Assembly (NCBI RefSeq): GCF_001275135.1
Contig: NZ_LFQU01000020.1
Location: 1 to 64,000 of the forward strand
DNA: 64,000 nt
Direction: 5' to 3'
Source: Xylanibacter rarus
GTDB taxonomy: Bacteria; Bacteroidota; Bacteroidia; Bacteroidales; Bacteroidaceae
Positions 43,876-53,477 of this stretch are shown piece after piece. Position 1 is the stretch's first letter, and every line of letters begins with the position of its first letter. The notes beneath the pieces were generated by a model. The model searched no databases and was not told the origin of the DNA. It saw only the letters and a program-made list of their open reading frames with translations. The translations under genes were made by a program, and so were the position numbers.

Positions 43876-44273
43876 TGTAAGCCGCAGTTTTTTGACCGCT
43901 CCGTGTCTCCACGGGCAGTGTATGCATGCAGACCGCCCGGCGGTATGGCAGGCATCGGCTCTCCGTCTGACTGGGATTTATTGGCGGTTTGGGTATGCTG
44001 GCCTGAATGAATGTGCGGCTTGGGACTGTTGGCGAGGTCGTTCAGCGCTGCGTTCGGTTAAGGGCTGTAATCCCAAATCTGGGATTATACCGCACATAGC
44101 TTTATCAATTTTGTGCCTTTCTGCTTTCAGTCTGTCTTTTTGTTTTTATCGGTGTCTTTTAGTTAGCTTCTTCTTGACATAGTCCGCTATGCCTGCGAGA
44201 AATCTAACCAAAATCCGTTCAATATAAAGCAAAAATCCAGACCGAATACTAAAAACCGATTTTGGATAAACGG

Positions 44274-44307
44274 AACGAGGCATCCCGACCATTCGGGATG
44301 CCTCGTT
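44274..44307 (-). terminator. hairpin after the fibronectin-like secreted protein gene
   Basis: A perfect 15-bp stem pairs 44274-44288 and 44293-44307 around a 4-base loop. The T-run after it is weak, so termination efficiency is uncertain. Confidence 0.55.
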
Positions 44308-44361
44308 GTAGGTTGATGTCGCGTCGGACCTGTGTCGGTCTGGGCACATTATGTAGTCTTG

Positions 44362-47300
44362 TTATTTAACGACAAACTTCTTTCCGTTCATGATATACAC
44401 GCCTTTCTTCAGCTTCGATGTGTCGCCGTTGCGGGCTGCTATCTGTCCGTCTACTGTGTAGATGTCGCCTTTCTTCAGGCTGTCGCTGCCGTCGTCGGTG
44501 AGAGATGTTATTCCCGTAGTCTCTCCGTATTCAACAGAGTTCGATTCTGCCGACTCGTCTTCTCCTGTTGTTGCCGTTACAGTATATATGCCGTTGGCAG
44601 CATTCTCTACGACAAACGATGTGGCTGTCAGGCCTGTCTGTATCGGCATGCCGTCTCTGTATACCGTATATGTAACTCCGTCTGCCTCAGGAGCGCTTGC
44701 CTTCTCGGTGTCAATCTTCTGGTCGGCAGCCTTTATTGTGGCAGATATTGCCCAGTTGTAGTTAAACTTATAGTCCTTGTTCATCGACTTCCAGTAGCCC
44801 GGAGTGCCTGAAGCCGAGATGAGGTCGCTGTAATAGTCAGCCACGGTTGGGCCGTCGTCGCATACGAGAGGCTTCACTCCCGACATGTAAGACAGGTGAT
44901 AGCCCACGCCGATGTCTTTGCCTTCAATGACCTTTACAGGTTTGTTCAGGCGCACGGTGTTGGCTCCTACATTGAGCGTAGATACGTTGATGTCCTGCAT
45001 GTAGACAACGTTGTCGCCATACATAACCACAGCTGCCGCGGTCTGCAGGTCGGTAGAGTTCAGTCTGAAGTTAATGTGTGATATCTCCTGGCCCACCTTG
45101 TCGGCCATTTCTGCTGCCGGGAATTTTATCACCATATAGCCTTCAACGACATTGCTGCCGGTCATGCCGAATGCCATATAATTTCCGCTGCCGTTTTCGT
45201 AGGTAAGTACGGGCGCCTCGCTTACGGGCTTCCATGTCAGGTTAAGGTTCTTTCCGTCTACAGCTCCGCGCAGGTCGTAAGGTGCCTGGGTGCGCTGTGC
45301 AATGGTGTTTCTGAATGTCATGAGGTCGCTTGCTGGCGATTCCCATCCGTTTTCGTATACAGACGTTACGTAGTAGTAGATAATACCGTATTCGGTCAGT
45401 GTCTCGGCATAGCTCGTCTCTGTTGTTTCGAGCAGCATGTCGCCGTTTCTGTATATGCGGTAGCTCTTCACCTTGGGCTTGTCTGCATTTGCGGCAGCGG
45501 CCTTGACAGGCTCTTTTGCCGTACAGATGCCAAACTCCATGCCCTCAGCATCAGTCGTAGCCTTCGTCTTTATGATTATTCTCTCCATGTCATTGCCGTT
45601 GAGCTTGACGCTGCTAAGCCTTGCAGCCTTGACCTTCGACGGGCTTTGTGCAGCATTGTCGTCGATTATCAGTGCGCCGATAACTACGTTCATGCCCTTA
45701 TAGTCAGAGGCTATCGTGCTGAGGTTGAGCCATGAGCCTGCGCCTCCCGACAGGTTGACTACGGCTCCGCCTTCAGCTTCCGGACCTGCATCGAGCAGTA
45801 TCGGTGTGGTGTTGGCTGGCAACGTGGCCTCATAAGCGAGGTAGATGTCCTTTCCTTCGGGCACCTTTACGTCTATTTCTCCCTCGAAGTCAAGGGTGTA
45901 GAGATAGCCGGGAGTTATGTCGTTCTTGGTTAGCTGCTTCTCATAGAGCACCTCTCCGCCCTCTGCAATAATCTTTAGCTTGAATTCGTCGAGGTTGTCG
46001 CCGAGGCCGAATGTGAGCGAATGGAACTTGAATCCGGCATATTCAGCCAGTTCTTCTTTCGTAAACCTTGCTCCGTAAAGCAGCGGCATCTCCTCTGCAA
46101 AGCCTGCAATGTAGGTTGCTCTGCTGTAGTGTTTCAGCTCATAGGCATTTGAACTCCATGCTATGTTAATGTTCTTTCCGTCCTGACTGTTGTTCACGAT
46201 GGTCGGAGCCTTGTATTCTTCAGGCAGCGTGTATGTGAGATATGCAGTCTCGGCGTCTGATTTCTTGCCGCCTTCTCCTTTGGTTACAACGGCATATTGG
46301 TATGTTCCGAGGTCAGGAACGACGTCGGTGTATGACGGCCCTGCTACGTTTTCGGCAACTAATTCGCCGTCGCGGTAAATGTCATATCCCGTTATGTTCT
46401 GCGGCTCTGATGCCTGACTGCTGAGCGCTTCTACGTCTGCTGACAGCATGAAGTTGCCCGGTATCTTGCCCTCAGACAATGTCTTCCAGTATGGACTCGA
46501 CTCGGCAAAGCCCTTTGAAGACGGACTTGAGGTTGAGAAGCTGTTGCCCTTCACCTCTATTGCCTCTGTGTTGTCTACGCCAACGGGGTGGCCTTTGGCT
46601 GTGTGGGTGTAGTAAAGACCGAATGCATAGCCGTGGCCTATCTCCATCTTGTAAGGCTTTTGCAGCGCGAACTTGTTCCATTCGTTGGTCTTTATGGCTG
46701 TAACCATGTCGGCGCTGACCTCTTCGAAATAGTCGATAACGCCGTCTTTCATTATGAAGGCGGTTACTGAATTGATCGTGCCGTCGTTGAAGACGTATGC
46801 ATTTATGGCTGTAATCTGATGGTCGGGGAATGCCGCCATGTCTGTAGCCGAGAACTCATGCTTGATCCATACTTTAGGCGATGTGCTCGAGGTGCCGCCT
46901 ATTCCGTTGGATACTTCTTTGCCGCTCCATGTCATTTCGGCACCGCGCTTTAGCGGACTGCCCCATGTTATTGTGCCCGACAGGTTGTCTGCCTTGCCTG
47001 ATATGCACGGAACCGGAGGCATGCAGCCGTATACTGACAATGTGCTGACTAGTGTCTTGGCAGACATCTTCTCGTCGGCGTCATACACGGCAGACACCTG
47101 GTATTCATGTTGTCCGTCGGTTTCGCCAGTAAGGGTGTAGCTTGTGGCATCGGCAATAAGCTCGCCGTTGACTTTCTCGCCGTCGCGGTAAACGTTGTAT
47201 CCCTTAGGTTCTCCGGTAGAATTGTTTGCGAGAACGGCAGTTATGAGGAAGTCGCCCGGGCCGTCGCTGTGCCATGTTTCTCCGTCGTATGAGTATAGAT

Positions 47301-47850
47301 TGCCCTTGCCGTATGTAGGAGCGCGGTCGCAGATGGCAACCATGTCGAGGTTTCTTCCGTATGAGTATTTGATTGATATCAGCACTTCCTTGCCCTCGGG
47401 GATGGTGTATGGCGTGTCAAACTTTACGTTTCTCCATGAGTTTTTCTCAAATCCTGAGAGGTCGGCGGCCTGCTCATACACCGGCGTACCGTCTTCGAAG
47501 ATAACCACTGAGGCTTTGTACGCTTCGCGATATTCCCAGTAACGTACATCGGTAATGGTTTGTCCGGCATAGGCTGCAAGTTCAGATGCGCTGAACTTAC
47601 TTGCGGCATAAAACTCGATTGAACCTTCTGGATCTTTCAGTACGCCGTCCATGCCATTGTAGTCTTCGTCATCGTGCCACTGCAGAATGATGTTGTCTGT
47701 TGGCTTCTTCCAACTTAGCGTTACGTCAGAGAAGGTAACATCGGCCTTAAGACTGTGAGGCTGACCGTTTTGCGCATGGATTTTCTCCGTCCCTGAAAAC
47801 CCAAAAGCAATTGAAAAAAGTACAATTGCGCGTAAAATGTTCTTTTTCAT
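44362..47850 (-). CDS. large secreted multi-domain protein with C-terminal sorting-type tail
   Basis: A 1162-residue protein with a signal peptide (about 1-27). It has repeated fibronectin-III-like units; at least five begin with a phrase like YNVYRDGE, YDIYRDGE, YRIYRNGD or YTVYRDGM. Between them are jelly-roll-like domains. The tail YTVDGQIAARNG...LKKGVYIMNGKKFVVK resembles a type IX secretion C-terminal signal. A surface role in adhesion or carbohydrate binding is plausible, but no catalytic motif is visible. A TATATTTG -7 box at 47986-47993 gives a leader of about 130 bases. Confidence 0.78.
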   Translation of the reverse strand: MKKNILRAIVLFSIAFGFSGTEKIHAQNGQPHSLKADVTFSDVTLSWKKPTDNIILQWHDDEDYNGMDGVLKDPEGSIEFYAASKFSASELAAYAGQTITDVRYWEYREAYKASVVIFEDGTPVYEQAADLSGFEKNSWRNVKFDTPYTIPEGKEVLISIKYSYGRNLDMVAICDRAPTYGKGNLYSYDGETWHSDGPGDFLITAVLANNSTGEPKGYNVYRDGEKVNGELIADATSYTLTGETDGQHEYQVSAVYDADEKMSAKTLVSTLSVYGCMPPVPCISGKADNLSGTITWGSPLKRGAEMTWSGKEVSNGIGGTSSTSPKVWIKHEFSATDMAAFPDHQITAINAYVFNDGTINSVTAFIMKDGVIDYFEEVSADMVTAIKTNEWNKFALQKPYKMEIGHGYAFGLYYTHTAKGHPVGVDNTEAIEVKGNSFSTSSPSSKGFAESSPYWKTLSEGKIPGNFMLSADVEALSSQASEPQNITGYDIYRDGELVAENVAGPSYTDVVPDLGTYQYAVVTKGEGGKKSDAETAYLTYTLPEEYKAPTIVNNSQDGKNINIAWSSNAYELKHYSRATYIAGFAEEMPLLYGARFTKEELAEYAGFKFHSLTFGLGDNLDEFKLKIIAEGGEVLYEKQLTKNDITPGYLYTLDFEGEIDVKVPEGKDIYLAYEATLPANTTPILLDAGPEAEGGAVVNLSGGAGSWLNLSTIASDYKGMNVVIGALIIDDNAAQSPSKVKAARLSSVKLNGNDMERIIIKTKATTDAEGMEFGICTAKEPVKAAAANADKPKVKSYRIYRNGDMLLETTETSYAETLTEYGIIYYYVTSVYENGWESPASDLMTFRNTIAQRTQAPYDLRGAVDGKNLNLTWKPVSEAPVLTYENGSGNYMAFGMTGSNVVEGYMVIKFPAAEMADKVGQEISHINFRLNSTDLQTAAAVVMYGDNVVYMQDINVSTLNVGANTVRLNKPVKVIEGKDIGVGYHLSYMSGVKPLVCDDGPTVADYYSDLISASGTPGYWKSMNKDYKFNYNWAISATIKAADQKIDTEKASAPEADGVTYTVYRDGMPIQTGLTATSFVVENAANGIYTVTATTGEDESAESNSVEYGETTGITSLTDDGSDSLKKGDIYTVDGQIAARNGDTSKLKKGVYIMNGKKFVVK

Positions 47851-48215
47851 AGGGCTGTGATGATTTAAAATAAAGCAGCAGGTTAATAAGCTTCCGACTT
47901 GTAATAAATAGGTTAATTATCTTGTCTCGGATCTACATTCAGCAGCGCCACTATCCCGTTGAATGCAGGAAATGTTCTTCTTTGGCAAATATATGAATTT
48001 ATTTTATACTGCAATGCAATAAATTAATATATTTTCATTACTTTTTGATAAATCGAAGATTTTATCGGAAAAATACGTGAATTATTGAGAAATATGGGCT
48101 AAAAAGTTATAATTCGTAGATAAATATGCCTCGTCCGGTTTTGTGTGCCATATAAAAAGAAAGGAGATGCATGTGGCTCATGCATCCCCTTTACAGCTGA
48201 TATGCTTATGGAAAA
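47851..48215. other. intergenic region with leader and terminator
   Basis: This holds the long AT-rich 5' leader of the secreted protein (its -7 box on the minus strand is at 47986-47993) and, at the right, the enolase terminator. I see no other feature. Confidence 0.5.
48160..48192 (-). terminator. terminator of eno
   Basis: A 14-bp stem with one mismatch pairs 48160-48173 with 48179-48192. In the minus direction it is followed by CTTTTTATATGG. Confidence 0.8.
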
Positions 48216-49529
<1,314 letters not shown>

Positions 49530-49573
49530 TTATTTTTAAAAGAGTTGTATTTTTGTTCTCGGTTTTATGCCTG

Positions 49574-49581
49574 CAAAGTTA
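49574..49581 (-). promoter_or_regulatory. -7 element of eno
   Basis: TAACTTTG on the minus strand, about 50 bases upstream of the eno start. No clear -33 TTG. Confidence 0.55.
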
Positions 49582-49802
49582 CTGCCAAATTAGTAATATA
49601 AGGTATAATTTGCGAATCTATTTTGAAAGATTTAATCTTTTTTAATACATAAAAATGTGTATAATGTTTTTACCGTCTAAATTGTCATATCGAGGTGTCG
49701 TTTGTACCCTTATACGTGTCATGCCAGCTGTCAGTTTTGCCGTCAGCGTGTCTAGCCCGGCCGTTGGCGCGCCCGTTTTCAGCCTCCGGCATGCCGTGTC
49801 TT

Positions 49803-49920
49803 GCCTGCCTTCGTAACGTGCTGATAATTAATGCGTTGCAAAAGGCCATGTTTTAGCCTCCAAAAGACCACCTTTTAGCGTGCAATTTGTGCCCTTTTGG
49901 AATGTAAAAGACGGCATATT
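49803..49920 (+). repeat. AAAAG-palindrome array, copy E
   Basis: The flank CGTAACGTGCTGATAATTA is related to copies B and C. The units GCAAAAGGCCATGTTTTAGC, CAAAAGACCACCTTTTAGC, TTTGTGCCCTTTTGG and TAAAAGACGGCATATT follow. The first two units are nearly identical to those of copy C. It lies 64 bases before the next reading frame. Confidence 0.8.
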
Positions 49921-49983
49921 AGAAAGCGGTGCCGTTCAGTATGCAGAAAGCCGGGCCTTGTCGTGAGGTGAAATAACTGAAAT

Positions 49984-50355
49984 ATGGCATCGGGAGATGC
50001 GCTGAAGTTGCAGATGAGCTATGACGACATGCCGGGGGCTGACATCAGGACCGAAGTGAATTATTCGGCGCTGCCTTCGTCGGCAGATAAGGTGATGTAT
50101 CCGCTTGCGCTGTGCCGTAAGCTGGCAGGCAAAGGGCTTGGCAATGTGCCCGAAACTGACGCGGTGATACATATCAACAGCAATGCGCAATGGTGTGTAG
50201 GGGCAGGCCGTGACGCCGTTGCGGGCTCTAAGAATCTTGCCTATGCCATGCTTAGGGCCATGACTCCTGCCTTGGGTTTCGGCAAGGGCATTTTGATATT
50301 GAAGATAAAGTATGACGGCGGCGAAGTTAAGACAGTGAAATACGTCAACAGATAG
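49984..50355 (+). CDS. hypothetical protein, 123 residues
   Basis: A predicted soluble protein with no signal peptide, opening MASGDALKLQMSYDDMPGAD and ending VKTVKYVNR. Codon choice and the balanced composition look like a real gene, and the frame is the longest plus-strand one here. I do not recognise a family. It stands alone between palindromic array copy E and the HxlR gene on the other strand. I see no convincing promoter, so it could be a fragment. Confidence 0.5.
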   Translation: MASGDALKLQMSYDDMPGADIRTEVNYSALPSSADKVMYPLALCRKLAGKGLGNVPETDAVIHINSNAQWCVGAGRDAVAGSKNLAYAMLRAMTPALGFGKGILILKIKYDGGEVKTVKYVNR

Positions 50356-50439
50356 CATCTTTGTCGTCAGACTGCTGTCTGCCGGCAGACAGTGGCATAT
50401 TCATCCATGCGCAAAGTTTGCTGAAACTTAATGGTTCTG

Positions 50440-50808
50440 CTATTTCAGCAGATACTGTTTGCGGCTCTCCATTATGTCGTCCATATTGCTTAAAGCCCAG
50501 TCTATAAGGCCTTCTATGAGCGGAATGAGCGTCAGCGCCCTTTCTGTGAGCTTGTATTCAACGCGCGGCGGCACCTCGGCATACACCTTTCTCGACACAA
50601 GGTCGTCGGCCTCGAGTGCCTTCAGCACCTCCGACAGCATCTTCTGCGATATGTCCGGAATGTTGCGGCGCAGTTCGTTGAACCTCATCACGCCGTGCCC
50701 GTTGAGCGTTATCAGCACAAGCATCGACCATTTGTCGCCTACGCGCGACAATATGTTGCGTATGGGGCAGGTAGGATATAATGTGTCTTTTAGTTCGTTC
50801 TTAATCAT
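50440..50808 (-). CDS. HxlR-family transcriptional regulator
   Basis: A 122-residue winged-helix regulator. The family signature CPIRNILSRVGDKWSMLVL (residues 14-32) includes a conserved N-terminal Cys, which serves as a redox or electrophile sensor in several HxlR proteins (family knowledge). The remainder, RFNELRRNIPDISQKMLSE then RVEYKLTERALTL, is the winged helix. It is divergent from a cupin gene. A dyad GGTTTACaaaaGTAACC (50824-50840) covers its -7 box (TACTTTTG, 50830-50837), a likely autoregulatory operator. Confidence 0.92.
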   Translation of the reverse strand: MIKNELKDTLYPTCPIRNILSRVGDKWSMLVLITLNGHGVMRFNELRRNIPDISQKMLSEVLKALEADDLVSRKVYAEVPPRVEYKLTERALTLIPLIEGLIDWALSNMDDIMESRKQYLLK

Positions 50809-50823
50809 AAAAACATTGATTAC

Positions 50824-50840
50824 GGTTTACAAAAGTAACC
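50824..50840. promoter_or_regulatory. imperfect dyad over the hxlR -7 box
   Basis: GGTTTAC-AAAA-GTAACC spans the minus-strand -7 element of the regulator. Related GTAACC sequences recur between 51017 and 51050 towards the cupin promoter. Operator function is inferred. Confidence 0.45.
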
Positions 50841-51053
50841 AATGTTCTTAAATAAACCGCATCTGCGGGGCTCTATTTTGAATAAAAATGTCTTTCTTCC
50901 GGCGTGCATCCCCAGGCGTGATGTGCCCATGCGTCTTGGCGAAAGCCATTATGCGTGTGTGCTGTTGTTAAAGTGTGTAAAAGTGATAGGCGTAAATGGC
51001 TTGTTTTCAGTATTAGTAACCTTCGCGTAACCGACTTTAGATTTTGTAACCTC

Positions 51054-51084
51054 TTGATACATACGCAGATATAAACTAACTTTG
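51054..51084 (+). promoter_or_regulatory. promoter of the cupin gene
   Basis: TTG (51054-51056), 20 bases, TAACTTTG (51077-51084). GTAACC-type sequences overlap its upstream part, where the HxlR protein could bind. Confidence 0.65.
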
Positions 51085-51111
51085 CATCGTGAATAATAAA
51101 AGCATAATAAG

Positions 51112-51567
51112 ATGAAAAAGTTAGAGATTATAGGTAGCGGCGACAATTTTACCGCAGTTACAACAGGCAGTTTCAACGAGTTGCGTGAGCACGAAATCGA
51201 CTTCGGCGGCGGTGTGGTTCTCAAAGGAAAGGTATTTGCAGGCACGGCCCTTGGTGCCACAGGCTCTGAAATTTCGTTACAGACCTTTGCTCCGGGCGAT
51301 GGCAGCACCTTCCTTCATGCACACAAGACACACGAGGAACTGTATATCATCGTGAGCGGCAAGGGCGAGTTTCAGGTAGACGGCAAGACTTTCGCAGTGG
51401 CTCAGGGCAGCGTAGTGCGTGTTGCTCCAGCAGGAATGCGTGCGCTGCGCAACACGGGCGCGGACGATATGGTTGTTATATGCATCCAGTATAAAGCCAA
51501 TTCTTTCGGTGCCGACGACACTCCCTTTGCAGACGGCGTGATGGCCGAGGGCGGCGTAGAGTGGTGA
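51112..51567 (+). CDS. small cupin-domain protein
   Basis: A 151-residue single-domain cupin. Metal-ligand-type residues are in FLHAHKTHEELYIIVSGKGE (His, His and Glu), and the second motif region PAGMRALRNTG is weaker. It is transcribed away from the HxlR gene across a shared intergenic region with repeated GTAACC words, which suggests HxlR controls it. Function cannot be told: such proteins may isomerise sugars, protect against electrophiles or bind small molecules. Confidence 0.85.
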   Translation: MKKLEIIGSGDNFTAVTTGSFNELREHEIDFGGGVVLKGKVFAGTALGATGSEISLQTFAPGDGSTFLHAHKTHEELYIIVSGKGEFQVDGKTFAVAQGSVVRVAPAGMRALRNTGADDMVVICIQYKANSFGADDTPFADGVMAEGGVEW

Positions 51568-51680
51568 TATTTGCCGGCTGTTAAGGTTTTCCATACGGCA
51601 TAAAGTATTATCAACCAAAAGGGGATGCATCAAATTATGCACCCCCTTCATTACTTTTTAAGTAATATCGAGAAAACAAA

Positions 51681-53471
51681 CTATTTTCCGATTACAACTT
51701 TCTTGCCTCCGATGATATATATGCCACGCTTCAGCGATGACATCTCCATTGATGTTTCGCCAACTTTTCTGCCTGTGACATCATATATGGCAGACGGGGC
51801 AGACGGACGCTCCACAGACACTCCTGTTACGGATGTGGCGCCTGACCAGTCGATATCGTTCAGGATAGCAGCATTTTCAACCTGGCAATTGGTGGCGTCA
51901 GACGGGTCATAGTTGCTCACTACGGCAATGATCTGCATATTGCTCTTTACACAATTGTCTGGTACCGTCAGGTCACATTCATAGTAATAGTTGTCATTGG
52001 AGTCCCAGTTGATGGGCTCTCCCCATGTGCTGTTGTAAGCCCTGATAACATGGCGCTGGATATAGTCGCTGCCGCCGTTGTTCTGCGTGCTTGAATGAAT
52101 CTCGTTCTCAACCAGATAAACCGTCAGGCGTATATCATCGCCGCCAAATACATGGTCGCGTCCGCCCGTTACGGTGACATGCAGCATGCGGGTGTCAGGG
52201 TCGTAGACGGCTTCTGGCACGATTGCCACCTCTGTCGTAAGACTTTTCATGTAGTCGAATATACTGATGTATTCACCCTTCTCGCGTGGCGCATCCATGA
52301 CAGGTGTCGACGGGTATGTAAAGCATGTACGGTCCCACATAATTGCCGGAGCATAAACAGCCTCGGTGCCATAGAGCCAAAGCATGTCACGGTCGCACTG
52401 CTGTGTGAACTGATCCTCGTAAAATCCAGAGTGATGGCAAACGACGGCTATCTCATTGATATAGTTGTTGGAGGCGAGAGCTTCGTGGATAGCCTCTGCT
52501 GCCGAAGGGCAGTTGGAACAATTCTCTGTGGTGAATTCTTCCAGCAAAGGCACTTTGACAAACTTATACTTAGTGACATCATAAGATGTAGAGTCGCTGT
52601 TGTTGTCTTCGTTGACATCGGCACCCTCTTTCAGGTTGCATAATTTGACTTTCAGACTGACGTTGCGCTCCTTTTCCCCGCGCGGGGTGATATAGTCGAC
52701 CACTACTTCCTTTCTCTCTCCGGGGAGTATTGACTGATTTACCGGATAAGATACGGCTTCGCAGCCATTCTCATTGGTCCAGACGTCGAAGCCGCTTATT
52801 ATGCGACTTCCATGGTTGGTGACTTGGAGCGTCAGCGGCTCTGCAGAGCCTACCTGTATGCGTTCAGGCATTGAGATTGAGTCGATGCCCAAATCAAAGG
52901 TCGGCATGTTGTCGGCGGTTATGATGGCACCGATGCTCAATACGGCATCAGACACTTTGGAACTGTCAGCCCATGTGCCGTCGAGGTTGACCATAAGTCC
53001 CTGCTCGTGCTGTGGCTTGACAGCCGAAATGGCATAGCAGGCGCCTTTCTGGTAGATGGTGTAGCCAACATAGAAAGGCTTGTCGCTCATTGCCACCGGC
53101 AAGCTCTGCACCTCGTTCCAGCCCTTTACTATAGACTGTCCTTGTTTGCTTCCGATAGTCTTAGCAAAGATATTATTGCCGTCAAGCTCATAGCGTGCCC
53201 ATACTTGCAAGGAGTCGATGTTCAGGCGTGAAGCAAGTCCCACCTTTACTCCGGCTATCTTTATATTCTTCAATCCGCCAATCTTGTCTTGACCAATCAG
53301 GCATGCTGCCGATACGGCTCCTTTACCGCCCTTACCGATGGTACTTGATGTCTGTATTGCACTGTTGCAATAGCTGAGCATCATCTGTCCGTCTTCCTGT
53401 GCCGCGGCGGGAATTGCAGTCCCGAAAAATAGGACTGCAATTAAAAAGAGAATGTTTCTACTTTTCTTCAT
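51681..53471 (-). CDS. Omp28-related secreted protein with CxxC and sorting-type tail
   Basis: A 596-residue protein with a signal peptide (1-24, ending PAAAQ). A beta-rich N-terminal part is followed by an Omp28-like, thioredoxin-fold domain (about 300-550), which contains VPLLEEFTTENCSNCPSAA with a C-S-N-C pair. The tail IYDVTGRKVGETSMEMSSLKRGIYIIGGKKVV resembles type IX secretion cargo. It is the second gene after the large protein at 53478 (six bases apart), so the two form one transcription unit. Redox activity is possible but unproven. Confidence 0.85.
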   Translation of the reverse strand: MKKSRNILFLIAVLFFGTAIPAAAQEDGQMMLSYCNSAIQTSSTIGKGGKGAVSAACLIGQDKIGGLKNIKIAGVKVGLASRLNIDSLQVWARYELDGNNIFAKTIGSKQGQSIVKGWNEVQSLPVAMSDKPFYVGYTIYQKGACYAISAVKPQHEQGLMVNLDGTWADSSKVSDAVLSIGAIITADNMPTFDLGIDSISMPERIQVGSAEPLTLQVTNHGSRIISGFDVWTNENGCEAVSYPVNQSILPGERKEVVVDYITPRGEKERNVSLKVKLCNLKEGADVNEDNNSDSTSYDVTKYKFVKVPLLEEFTTENCSNCPSAAEAIHEALASNNYINEIAVVCHHSGFYEDQFTQQCDRDMLWLYGTEAVYAPAIMWDRTCFTYPSTPVMDAPREKGEYISIFDYMKSLTTEVAIVPEAVYDPDTRMLHVTVTGGRDHVFGGDDIRLTVYLVENEIHSSTQNNGGSDYIQRHVIRAYNSTWGEPINWDSNDNYYYECDLTVPDNCVKSNMQIIAVVSNYDPSDATNCQVENAAILNDIDWSGATSVTGVSVERPSAPSAIYDVTGRKVGETSMEMSSLKRGIYIIGGKKVVIGK

Positions 53472-53477
53472 ATTCCT

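Larger units (their letters stand above)
43840..44361. other. intergenic region with two hairpins
   Basis: The 522 bases hold the RluA promoter, a perfect TAATCCCA-AATC-TGGGATTA hairpin (44068-44087) with unknown role, a weak CCAAAATC/GATTTTGG inverted pair (near 44208-44266) and a 15-bp hairpin at 44274-44307 that probably terminates the large secreted-protein gene. I see no gene. Confidence 0.55.
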
